DNA of 64,000 nt, taken from Lachnospiraceae bacterium. Its GTDB lineage: Bacteria > Bacillota > Clostridia > Lachnospirales > Lachnospiraceae. Numbering within the stretch: position 1 is the stretch's first letter; every line of letters begins with the position of its first letter. The notes below the pieces were generated by a model. That model was not told where the DNA came from and did not search any database. It worked only from the letters and a program-made list of their open reading frames with translations. A program made the position numbers and the translations under genes. Below are positions 18,241-29,700 of this stretch, piece by piece. Where the stretch lies: NCBI GenBank assembly GCA_017427685.1, contig JAFRSH010000052.1:229377-293376 (forward strand), read 5' to 3'.

Positions 18241-18291
18241 ATTACTTGGAAATAGTTTTAGTAATACGACTAGCAGGAACCCTGTATTTGG
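18241..18291 (+). repeat. Half copy of the 2b right arm
   Basis: Bases 18261-18291 repeat the right arm and tail of copy 2b (GTAATACGRCTAG, then CAGGAACCC and GTATTTGG) with a few changes. The matching left arm is missing apart from ATTAC at 18241. It looks like a decayed or partial duplicate. With copies 2a and 2b it fills the 298-bp gap between two converging genes. Confidence 0.7.
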
Positions 18292-18313
18292 CTTTTTCTT
18301 AAACTTTAGTCAC

Positions 18314-18925
18314 TTAAATCGTGTTGTTACTTTTTAAACTACAACAGGAATAACAATAGCTATTTCCGGTTCTTTCAGAAACAGTACGTTCTGTGCGGTA
18401 TTCGTATCGTGCTTCCTCATAAACGTTAAACGAGTCCAGCGCCCTTTGCAATCCTTCCCCGGTAAGCTTCACAAACGTTTCCTTCCTCGTCCACACCAGG
18501 AGAAACTCCTCGGCAGGAGACATCGCATTCATGATCCTCGTTGCTTCATCATCCGTAAAGAACCGCCTCGCTATCCGCTCGAAATCCGCCTTCGGCTTCT
18601 CAATATCGACCCCGACCGGAGCACTGTCACTCGCGAAAAGTATCATCCCGTCACAATGCGAGAGTGAGATATGATAGTTCTCAAAGCCTGCGACATAAGG
18701 CTTCCCGAGATCCGTCTTTTCAATACGGATCTGATCTTTCGGTACATTCAGGTCTGTCGCTGCCTCTTCGATCATGGTGAGCTCAGCGAAGAGTGAAACG
18801 TTCTTGAGCCTGTCGTTCTTAAGACGAAAGATCCTTTCGCGTCTTGCGTCACTGACAAGAGGCAGAAGATGGAAGTTCTTTTCAAACGGAATATCAGGGT
18901 TGATCTCTTTTAAAACAATTCTCAA
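18314..18925 (-). CDS. 4'-phosphopantetheinyl transferase (Sfp-type)
   Basis: 203 residues. It transfers the phosphopantetheine arm of CoA to a carrier-protein serine. Family motifs: GVDIE at 105-109 (Mg2+-binding D107 and E109) and WTRKE at 145-149 (K148, E149). HISLSH at about 85-90 is the substrate-binding motif. The start is a TTG at 18925 with AGAGGT upstream. It follows metA on the minus strand after an 87-bp gap. No polyketide or peptide synthetase is nearby. The last residues (CYSCC) are unusual for the family. Confidence 0.88.
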   Translation of the reverse strand: MRIVLKEINPDIPFEKNFHLLPLVSDARRERIFRLKNDRLKNVSLFAELTMIEEAATDLNVPKDQIRIEKTDLGKPYVAGFENYHISLSHCDGMILFASDSAPVGVDIEKPKADFERIARRFFTDDEATRIMNAMSPAEEFLLVWTRKETFVKLTGEGLQRALDSFNVYEEARYEYRTERTVSERTGNSYCYSCCSLKSNNTI

Positions 18926-19012
18926 CTTTTTACCTCTTGTGTAACATAAATACGAAAGGATCTGTAACTGTAAATGTAGGCCTTTAAACTATCAATAGTT
19001 TTGTTAAGTCTT

Positions 19013-19933
19013 TCATGAACCTATAGATTCTACGTCGTAAGGCGTTACCTGATATACGTAGTAGTTAAGCCAGTTCGAATACATGGTATTGCAGTGAGCC
19101 CTCCAGGTGAGGAGAGGCTTCTGCTCGGGATCGTTGTCGGGGTAGTAGTTCTCGGGGATCTCGGGATTGATACCCTTGGCGGTATCGCGTCTGTATTCCT
19201 CGTCGAGTGTCATCCTGTCATACTCGGGATGCCCGAAGACGAAGATCTGCTTGCCTTCCTGAGCCATTGCGATGCAGATACCGGCCTTCTCGGAGTCTGC
19301 GAGTACCGTGAGTCGCTCGTCTGCGTACACTTCGTCGACCGAAACAGCAGTATAACGTGAGTGGGGCATGAAGAAGACATCATCAAATCCACGCACAAAG
19401 GGCTCCTTACGCTTATGGACACGATGGCTGAATACCCCTGACATCTTTTTCTCGAGGGGATACTTATTGATGCTGTAGTGGTAGTATATACCGGCCTGTG
19501 CACCCCAGCAGATGTGAAGAGTGGATGTGACGTTCTTCTTGGACCACTCCATGATAGAGCAGAGCTCATCCCAGTATGCGACTTCGGTGAATTCGAGATT
19601 CTCTACGGGAGCACCTGTAATGATAAGTCCGTCAAACTTCTTGTTCTTAACGTCTTCAAACGTAAGGTAGAACTGGTCAAGATGACTCTTGGCCGTGTTC
19701 TTGCCGATATATGACGAGGTTGTAAGGAAAGTCATGTTGACCTGAAGCGGTGAATTCGAAAGAGACCGCAGCATCTGAACCTCAGTCGCCTCTTTAAGGG
19801 GCATGAGATTGAGGATAGCGATCTCAAGAGGACGGATGTCCTGAGACATGGCTCTGGTGTCATCCATCATGAATATATTTTCTTCTTCCATGATCTTCTT
19901 TGCGGGAAGATCGGCCGAAACTTTAATAGGCAT
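19013..19933 (-). CDS. metA: Homoserine O-acyltransferase MetA, predicted acetyl-CoA type
   Basis: 306 residues. It activates homoserine in methionine synthesis. The catalytic triad is in place by numbering: C142 (HICWGAQAG), H235 and E237 (FGHPEYD). Residue 111 is glutamate (TGAPVENLEF). In characterised MetA proteins glutamate at 111 goes with acetyl-CoA and glycine with succinyl-CoA, so this should be an O-acetyltransferase despite the usual name. The start has GAGGA upstream. It lies 42 bases after ligA and is probably read from the same message; no SAM riboswitch precedes it. Confidence 0.93.
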   Translation of the reverse strand: MPIKVSADLPAKKIMEEENIFMMDDTRAMSQDIRPLEIAILNLMPLKEATEVQMLRSLSNSPLQVNMTFLTTSSYIGKNTAKSHLDQFYLTFEDVKNKKFDGLIITGAPVENLEFTEVAYWDELCSIMEWSKKNVTSTLHICWGAQAGIYYHYSINKYPLEKKMSGVFSHRVHKRKEPFVRGFDDVFFMPHSRYTAVSVDEVYADERLTVLADSEKAGICIAMAQEGKQIFVFGHPEYDRMTLDEEYRRDTAKGINPEIPENYYPDNDPEQKPLLTWRAHCNTMYSNWLNYYVYQVTPYDVESIGS

Positions 19934-19975
19934 TTTGTTTCCTCACTGCATAATTTGATCTAATCTGTGATTATG

Positions 19976-22033
<2,058 letters not shown>

Positions 22034-22039
22034 TTATGA

Positions 22040-23008
22040 TCATTTAAACCGTTTGGCTGATCGTTCGCCGGATTGTTTACCGAATCGTTCGCCCGGTTGT
22101 TTATCTGATCGTCTTTCAGGTTGTCTGCCTTGTTGTTTAACGGATTGTCTGTTTGAAGGCTTGTGGTCTGTCCTGTCCGTGAAATCACGTTTGTTGCTAT
22201 TATTGAACCGATTTGCTGGGCCAGCGGGCTTGCGTACGGCAGCAAGATCGCTTGGTGCATTCTTTGAATCAGCGATCAGATCTTTGAGTCCTTCGAGCTC
22301 GGGAGGAGTGAGTGCTCTGTATGAGCCCTCCTTCAAACGACCGAGGTTTATGTTCATGATCCTTACACGCTTGAGAGCGAGAACTCTGTAACCGAGCGCT
22401 TCGCACATCCTTCTGATCTGTCTGTTAAGACCCTGTGTAAGAATGATCGTAAAGGACCTTTCACCGGTCTGTTTAACGGTACAGGGGAGAGTGACCGTGT
22501 CTAGTATCGGAACACCCGAAGACATGGCCTTGATGAATTCCTTGGTAATGACCTTATTTACTTCGACTTCGTATTCTTTTTCGTGACGGTTACCGCATCT
22601 GAGGATCTTGTTCACGATGTCGCCGTCATTTGTGAGGAGTATGAGACCCGAAGAATCTTTATCGAGACGACCGATCGGAAAGATACGTTCCTTGTGGTCG
22701 ATGTAGTCGATGATATTGTCATCAACACGTCTGTCTGTGGTACTGATGATCCCGACAGGCTTGTTGAAAGCGATAAGAACGAGCTTGTCCTTGGGTTCTA
22801 TGGGCTGTCCGTCAAGACAGACGGTCTGTCCTTCAAGAACCCTTGTTCCGAGAGTGGCCTTGATACCGTCAACTGTGATCCTGCCTTTTTCAATGACCGC
22901 GTCAGCCTCGCGTCTCGAGCATATACCGCTGTCAGCAAGATACTTGTTGATCCTTATGCCTGAGGAGGTGTTTCCCTCGCTCTTAAAAATGTCCTTTTTT
23001 ATCTTCAT
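22040..23008 (-). CDS. rluF: 23S rRNA pseudouridine synthase RluF/RluB-like with a basic tail
   Basis: 322 residues. An S4 RNA-binding domain (INKYLADSGICSRREADAVI) is followed by the RsuA/RluB-type catalytic domain with the aspartate in GRLDKDSSGLILLTNDGD and the motif GLNRQIRRMCEALGY. The DKDS and HEKEYEVEV blocks are closest to RluF (U2604). The last 50 or so residues (from about 272) are a lysine/arginine/glutamine-rich low-complexity tail not needed in the family; its DNA (22040-22190) is visibly repetitive. It is the first gene of a minus-strand series with ligA and metA. Confidence 0.9.
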   Translation of the reverse strand: MKIKKDIFKSEGNTSSGIRINKYLADSGICSRREADAVIEKGRITVDGIKATLGTRVLEGQTVCLDGQPIEPKDKLVLIAFNKPVGIISTTDRRVDDNIIDYIDHKERIFPIGRLDKDSSGLILLTNDGDIVNKILRCGNRHEKEYEVEVNKVITKEFIKAMSSGVPILDTVTLPCTVKQTGERSFTIILTQGLNRQIRRMCEALGYRVLALKRVRIMNINLGRLKEGSYRALTPPELEGLKDLIADSKNAPSDLAAVRKPAGPANRFNNSNKRDFTDRTDHKPSNRQSVKQQGRQPERRSDKQPGERFGKQSGERSAKRFK

Positions 23009-23299
23009 TTATCGGTTCCGTTTCTTTATCGTAATTCTTTGATTTCAATGATTTGACGCATCAAAAGCGTACCCCGAAAGTATAGCATTTCGGAGTATTG
23101 TTGTAAAGTTGAGGGGCTCCTGCCTAAGTGTGTTTGGACGAATAATGATATACGATCGATTCAATATTTGTGAACTTTTAATGATTATGTTGTATGTCGT
23201 GAAAAAATCAATAAAAATCCTTGTCAAATTATACTAAATAACTTTTCATTTGTTGCTATTTATGATAGAATGTCAAAGAAGGACGGAAAGGATAATCGA

Positions 23300-25507
23300 A
23301 TGGGTATAGTAATAGACATTTTACTTGGGATATCAATCTTTAATATGATATATGTCCTTGTCATCATGACAAAGACCAACATTAAGTTCCGTGAAAGAAT
23401 GGCACTTGGCGGTAAGAAGTTTATCATCATTACCGACATTTGTTATGCTTTTACGGTTTTGTTTTTGATCGGCATTTTTGCGGCACTTCTTTTTAACATT
23501 ACCGGTCTTTTCGAGATTAATCTCATCAGTGCGATCACAATCCTTGTGGCTTCGATCACCATCTGGTTCCTGCTCCTTATCAGGGGTCTTCAGAACAAGG
23601 GTATCGATGTCATGTTCAACCGTGGCAATGCCATGCGTGATACAAGGAACAGGCTCATGGTCAGCGTTTCTCACGAGATCAGAACACCCATGAACTCCAT
23701 CATCGGACTTTCGGAGGTTATCCTTCGCCGTGACGATATCCCCGACGATGTACGCGAGGATATTGACAACATCTCCGTTGCGAGCGGACTGTTGCTCGGT
23801 GTTGTGAACAACCTTATCGATTTCACCAAGGTTGAGACGGATCAGATCGAGATCATCGAATCGGAGTACAACACCAGAGGTTTTATCGATGAGATCATCC
23901 ATCGTGCCGGCAACATGCTCAAGGGATCTCAGGTTGAGTTCCTTACCGACATCGACGCAAGCCTTCCCATCAGGCTTATAGGTGATGAGGTCAGACTCGT
24001 TCAGGCCATCGCCAACATCATTTCAAACGCAAGCAAGTACACCCATGTAGGTGTTATCACTTTCAGGATCATATGCGCCAAGGAGAGAGGCACAGCCAAG
24101 CTCACATTCGTTATTGAGGATACCGGTATCGGTATGAACAAGGTTACCCGTGAGAAGTTCATGGGCTATTCGAACGATGAATTCGTCCGCGATCCTCTTA
24201 GCGGTGAGCTTAAAGGCCAGAGCAGCCTCGGCGGACCCGGAGCCGAAGACGAGAACAAGAGTATCGGACTCGGACTCATCATCACGAGAGCCATCATCGG
24301 CAAGATGGGCGGCAGGATCTACTTTAACAGTGAAGAAGGCTCGGGTACTTCGGTTACAATCGAGGTTGACCAGAAGATCGCTGTTGACACACCCATCGGA
24401 GATTTCTCGCTCCTTCACAAGGACACCAAGAAGCATTACATGTTTACCGCACCCATGGCCAGGGTTCTTGTGGTCGATGACAACGTTGTAAACCTCTTCG
24501 TATCCAAGGAACTGTTCCTCAACTACGAGATCGACGTTACGACCGCAGGGAGCGGCGCTGAGTGTCTTGCTCTCGTTAACAACAACTATTACGACATCAT
24601 CTTCATGGATTACGTTATGCCCGAGATGGACGGCCACGAGACTCTTGTCAAGCTCAGACAGCGTGAGAACGAGTTTGCCCGTAAGATCCCGGTTGTTGCT
24701 CTTACCGCCATGGTCACAAGCGGCGGTTCCAAGATGTACATCGACGAAGGCTTCCAGGGATACCTTTCGAAGCCCATTAACGTTCATGACCTTGAAGAAC
24801 AGCTGCTCAGGCTGCTTCCCGACAAGTATATCGTTCGCAAGAACGTTCCCGAGGAAGTCGACGAGGAGCCGATCGAGGACAAGCTGTGGTATAAGCGTAT
24901 CAGCAATATCCTGACAGACGTTGATATCAAGCAGGGTCTTATGTACTCGAACAACGATTACTCCTCGTACCTCAACCTCCTGCGAGTGATCTACAACGAC
25001 AGCTACACACAGATCGCCAAGCTCAACAGGTTCAAAGAGAAGATCGATCTGAGCGATTTCCGTGTAACGATACATGCTCTCAAGAGTGTTACCGCATCTG
25101 TCGGAGCGGTTGAACTTTCCGAGAAGTGCAGGAACCTCGAGATGCATGCCAAGGACGGCGACGCGAACTACATCAAGGACAATCTCGACGACTTCATCAA
25201 CAAATTTGATGAGTTCCTTCGCAAGATCGACACTCTGCTCGTGAGGGAGAACGAGATGATGGTTCGCGGCTTCAATAAGCCCAAGGTGAGCCTTCCCGAG
25301 GAGGAGATCATCTCCATCGTTGACGAGCTCATACTCAGCCTCGAAGAGTTTAATGCCGACGACGCGGAGGTATGCCTCAAGAAGCTTTCAAACGCTAATC
25401 TTGATTACGACAGGACAAAGGCCGTTGATACGGCATCCGAGATGCTTGCCCTCTTCAAGTATGATGAGGTTAAGACTCTCATAGAAAACGCCTTTATGGT
25501 GAGATGA
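23300..25507 (+). CDS. Hybrid histidine kinase with receiver and HPt domains
   Basis: 735 residues. Two to three membrane spans (about residues 5-20, 45-70 and 75-95) have almost no outside sensor. Then come HisKA with H125 (SVSHEIRTPMNSIIG), HATPase (N-box NIISNASKYTH, DTGIGM, GLGLIITRAI), a receiver with D437 (IIFMDYVMPEMDG) and a C-terminal HPt with H592 (TIHALKSVTASVG). All phosphorelay residues are present, so it should phosphorylate a separate response regulator, not encoded here. I start at 23300 (AAAGGA upstream); an ATG at 23270 has no ribosome-binding site and overlaps a possible -10. It leads a cluster of four genes. Confidence 0.9.
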   Translation: MGIVIDILLGISIFNMIYVLVIMTKTNIKFRERMALGGKKFIIITDICYAFTVLFLIGIFAALLFNITGLFEINLISAITILVASITIWFLLLIRGLQNKGIDVMFNRGNAMRDTRNRLMVSVSHEIRTPMNSIIGLSEVILRRDDIPDDVREDIDNISVASGLLLGVVNNLIDFTKVETDQIEIIESEYNTRGFIDEIIHRAGNMLKGSQVEFLTDIDASLPIRLIGDEVRLVQAIANIISNASKYTHVGVITFRIICAKERGTAKLTFVIEDTGIGMNKVTREKFMGYSNDEFVRDPLSGELKGQSSLGGPGAEDENKSIGLGLIITRAIIGKMGGRIYFNSEEGSGTSVTIEVDQKIAVDTPIGDFSLLHKDTKKHYMFTAPMARVLVVDDNVVNLFVSKELFLNYEIDVTTAGSGAECLALVNNNYYDIIFMDYVMPEMDGHETLVKLRQRENEFARKIPVVALTAMVTSGGSKMYIDEGFQGYLSKPINVHDLEEQLLRLLPDKYIVRKNVPEEVDEEPIEDKLWYKRISNILTDVDIKQGLMYSNNDYSSYLNLLRVIYNDSYTQIAKLNRFKEKIDLSDFRVTIHALKSVTASVGAVELSEKCRNLEMHAKDGDANYIKDNLDDFINKFDEFLRKIDTLLVRENEMMVRGFNKPKVSLPEEEIISIVDELILSLEEFNADDAEVCLKKLSNANLDYDRTKAVDTASEMLALFKYDEVKTLIENAFMVR

Positions 25508-25528
25508 TGTACAGGAATTGGGGATTCT

Positions 25529-26776
25529 ATGAAAAGTACTTTTAAACGCCTTATATGTGTTCTGCTGGGGGTGACGATAATTGCCGGTCTTTTACCTGTC
25601 GGTACAGGCGAGGCATCGGCCAAGCAGAGCACTTTCAGAAAGAACGGGATAGTTTACGCGATACTCGGGACTTCCGGTGACGGATGGGGAGAAGTAAGCG
25701 TCATCGGTGTCGATGAGGAAGCAGATAAGGGGCTTGTTTATGATTTCACGCTTCCCTCAATGATCTACCACAAGAAGGTCGCCTATAACGTCAAAAAGAT
25801 CGAAAGCCTCGCTTTCGCGTGCAGGTCAGGGATCCATCGTATCATCATCGAGGACGGTATCGAGGAGATCGGCGCCGGAGCATTTTATAAGTGCGTTGAC
25901 CTTGAAGAGATCTTCATCACAGCCAAGGTATCAAAGATCGGAAGCCATTGCTTCGGAGGCTGTTCGAACCTTAAGTCAGTTGCAGTCAGCAACATGAACG
26001 AGAACTACTGTTCCGACGGTACGGTGCTTTACTCGAGCGATAAGAAAACGCTTATATCGGCACCCGCGGTTTCCGGCGATTATAAGGTCGCTAAGGGCGT
26101 CGAGACGATCGGCGGAGGAGCTTTCGATTCCAACATGAACATCACTTCGGTCACGCTTCCCTCAAGTGTGAAGAAGATCGAAGAGGGAGCGTTTTACGAG
26201 TGCAAAGCTCTGACCGCGGTTAAGCTCGGATCGGTCGAAACGATCGGTAAGGAAGCCTTTGCCGGAAGCGGACTCGTGTCGATCACGATCCCCGAAACAA
26301 CCGTGTCGATCGAAGGTAACCCGTTCGTTTTCTGTATCAGCCTCACCGGTATCAAAGTCAGCAAGAATAATCCCAAGTTCAAGTCGTCTTCGGGATACCT
26401 GCTGAACAAGTCCGGCAAGAAGCTTATCAGCGGTTCCGCCGCCGGAGACGATCCGACCTTCCCTTCATCGGTCAAAACTGTGGCTGAGTTTGCTTTTGCA
26501 GGTAACGAGCGCATCAAGAAGCTTACCGTTCCTGCCGGGATAAAGACAATCAACGAGGGTGCTTTCTGTTATTGCACTTCACTCAAAAGGATCAGATTTG
26601 AGTCGCGTAATACCAAGCTTCCCGAGATCACGGAGGATTCGTACGGAGTATTCTTTAACACCGGTTACGACCTCATAGCAGAGGTTCCATACTCCGAGAA
26701 CGGATTTACCGAAGGTTCCATAGAGACGGCTGTCTCATCAAACAGTCCGTCGGGAGTTGATATCACGACATTCTGA
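25529..26776 (+). CDS. Secreted BspA-type leucine-rich-repeat protein
   Basis: 415 residues. The signal peptide covers about residues 1-31 (basic start, hydrophobic core, ASA). Repeats of the LRR_5/BspA type follow from about residue 85 to the end (VKKIESLAFACRSGIHRIII, IEEIGAGAFYKCVDLEEIFI, KKIEEGAFYECKALTAVKLG and others). No sortase motif or membrane anchor is visible. BspA-like proteins mediate binding to surfaces or host and plant material. It lies between two hybrid kinases with gaps of 21 and 13 bases, so it may be an extracellular partner of their sensor parts. That link is inferred. Confidence 0.88.
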   Translation: MKSTFKRLICVLLGVTIIAGLLPVGTGEASAKQSTFRKNGIVYAILGTSGDGWGEVSVIGVDEEADKGLVYDFTLPSMIYHKKVAYNVKKIESLAFACRSGIHRIIIEDGIEEIGAGAFYKCVDLEEIFITAKVSKIGSHCFGGCSNLKSVAVSNMNENYCSDGTVLYSSDKKTLISAPAVSGDYKVAKGVETIGGGAFDSNMNITSVTLPSSVKKIEEGAFYECKALTAVKLGSVETIGKEAFAGSGLVSITIPETTVSIEGNPFVFCISLTGIKVSKNNPKFKSSSGYLLNKSGKKLISGSAAGDDPTFPSSVKTVAEFAFAGNERIKKLTVPAGIKTINEGAFCYCTSLKRIRFESRNTKLPEITEDSYGVFFNTGYDLIAEVPYSENGFTEGSIETAVSSNSPSGVDITTF

Positions 26777-26789
26777 AAAAGAGGAGATT

Positions 26790-29700
26790 ATGAATTATAA
26801 TCTTGATTATGATTACGTAGCGGTTGTCCTCATGATCATGTTCTTCGTCTATTATTTCTCCAGACGAAGATTTCAAAGCATGCGAAGCAAGCTGTTCCTC
26901 TATATCACCGGTATCGTGATGGCAAGCATCGTCCTTGATATCCTCTCAGCTTATACTATCATCTACAAAGACTATTTCTCGACTTTTTCGATCTACATAA
27001 TAGCTATACTGTACTTCCTTGTCACCGGAGCGATGTCGGCTCTTTTCTGCGTTTATTCGCTTGTACAGTCCAGGACCGATTCGATCATTAAGAACGTTGC
27101 GGGTAAGATGGCACTCCTTATGATCCCTTATTCGCTTTATTCGATAATGGTCATTTCTTCGCCTTTCACGCATATCCTGTTCTACGTCGATGAGGATAAC
27201 AATTACCAACAGGGACCTTTCATGATCATCAATCTTGTCCTTGTATTTCTGTACCTCATATTCAGCTTTATCAGGATCACCTTCTACAGCGAGAATATCT
27301 CCTTCAGAAGGAGACTGCCGTTCTACTGCTTTGTATTCTTTATGATCACGGCATGTACTCTGCAGTGGATCCTTAAAGATTATCTGCTTTACGGGTTTGC
27401 GGAGGCACTCGGTACATTCGTCCTTTACCTCTCGAATCATAACTACAACGACCTTGTCGATCTCAGATCCGATCTCTACAACAGAAGATCCGCTGTCGAG
27501 CACCTCAAGGATATGCGTACTTCCGGCTCCGAATGTGCTCTCGTGGGTGTAGCCGTGTTTGATTCGCAGTTCAAATCACAGAATGTCAAGGACGACATGA
27601 TCGCTGCGTTTACCGATTCTTTCGCGGGATCCTTCTCAAGATTCCTCTATCACAAGTTCGGAATACAGAACACATTCTGTATTGAGACCAACATCTATCT
27701 CGTGACCGTACCCACAGAAGAATCGGATATCACGGTTCAGACAATTCTCGACAGGTTCATGAACCTTTGGAAGATCAAAGAGAAGGAGTTTTTCCTGATC
27801 CCCGGTATCGCCGTCGTCAACTTCCCCAAGGAAGCCGACCAGATCAACCAGGCTTTCGATCTTATCACCGAAGGTGTCAGAAACTCCTCCGACAACAGAG
27901 GTCGCATCATGCACGTCGAAGACATTATCGACGAGAAAGAAAGACGCATCAATTCACTCGAGAAGCGTCAGGAACAGCTTGAGAAGCAGTACATGGAGAA
28001 GGAACAGGAGATGAACAGAGCGGTCAACGCAGACCGTTCAAAGAGCCTTTTCCTTGCGCAGATGTCGCATGAGATCAGAACGCCTATGACCGCGATCCTC
28101 GGTATGACCGAGCTACTCCTAAGGGATGCCAAAGAGAAGAAGATAATCGGCTACGCCAATGCGATCATGAACTCGGGCAGGAACCTGCTCAGTATCATCA
28201 ACGACATACTTGATTTCTCCAAGATCGAATCGGGTAAGATGTCCATAGTGGACGATAAATACATGATCTCCTCGGTAGTTTACGACCTGATCACGGGTAT
28301 CCTCCAGAGGGTTCATGAGAAGAAGCTGAATCTGCGACTCAGATTCGATCCTAATCTCCCCATGTATCTCGTGGGTGACGAGATCAGAGTTAAGCAGGTA
28401 CTGTTCAATATCCTTACGAATGCATGCAAGTACACCCAAAAGGGACAGGTCTTCTTTGAGATAAGAGGCAGAAAAGAAGGCTCGACATACATCATGACCG
28501 CCAAGATCACCGACACCGGTATCGGTATCCGCAAGGAGAACCTTACCAAGATCTTTGACCGGTTTGAGCGCTTTGATCCCGATGTTAATAAATCGATCGA
28601 AGGAACCGGTCTCGGACTCTCGATCGTCAGACAGCTGGTCGAGCTTATGGGAGGCAACGTCAGGGTTGACAGCGAGTACGGTGTCGGAAGTACGTTCACG
28701 ATCACCATACCTCAGAAGATCAGCGACGAGACTCCTTCAGTAGTTCTTGATCCCGAGCATACAAGCAGGATCGCATACTGCTTTGAAAATTATGCGCTCG
28801 AAGAGGATATGAGCGAAGCCTGCAACGCGCTTTCTATCGAGAATACATGTATCGCGGGCTACGAAGGTCTTGAGATGATCGTCGATGACGCTACGATCAC
28901 TGATATCTTTGTCAATTCGGCTGTCATTTGTAAGCTCTCCGCAGCAAACAGCAGGATGATCCTCGACAAACGACTTACCTGCGTACAGGATTACGCCGAA
29001 TCGATCGGAAACTACGGTGGAAAGATACTCAGGTCACCCGTTTCGACACTTAATCTCGGAGCATTCCTCAACGGAACTTCTCTCGAACCTTCGTCTAACA
29101 TGATCGCAGGAAAGGATTACTGTGCACCCACGGCCAAGATCCTTGTTGTCGATGATAATGCCGTCAACCTTAAGATCTTCAGCAGTCTGTGTGAGCCTCA
29201 CGATTTCATCATCGACTGCGTTGAAACCGGAGAAGACTGCGTATCACGTACCCAGACCGAGAAGTACGATGTTGTCTTCCTTGACCATATGATGCCCGGA
29301 AAGGACGGTATCGATACGATCCGTGAAATCCTCGGAAGTGAGAGCAATCCGAACCGTAATACGCCTTTTGTAGCGTTTACGGCCAATGCTATATCCGGAA
29401 TGAAGGAAATGTTCCTTTCCGAGGGCTTTGCCGACTTCCTTTCGAAGCCGATCGACCCCTTTAAGCTTGAAGAGATGCTCCTTCAATACATCCCGAGGGA
29501 GAAGATAGTGTCCGGAGCGGTTAAGAAGCCCCAGAACGATGAAACAGAAGAAACCGGAGACAATGAATTGATCGATGATCTTGTATCGATCGGTATCGAC
29601 ACCGATACGGCTCTTGAGTATGCAGGTGATAACATCGGTACGTTAAAGGGTGTGCTCGATATCTTCGTCAGTGACGGTAAAGAAAAGCTCGAGCTTATGA

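Noticed and set aside
19934..19975. SAM riboswitch before metA
   Set aside because: Only 42 bases separate ligA and metA; there is no room for it.
23270..23299. Upstream ATG of the first hybrid kinase
   Set aside because: No ribosome-binding site precedes it and a possible -10 (TAGAAT) overlaps it; the ATG at 23300 is better.
24023..25147. Long minus-strand open frame (374 codons) opposite the first hybrid kinase
   Set aside because: The opposite strand encodes HATPase and receiver motifs in perfect order; the minus frame has no domain or ribosome-binding site and is a codon-bias shadow.
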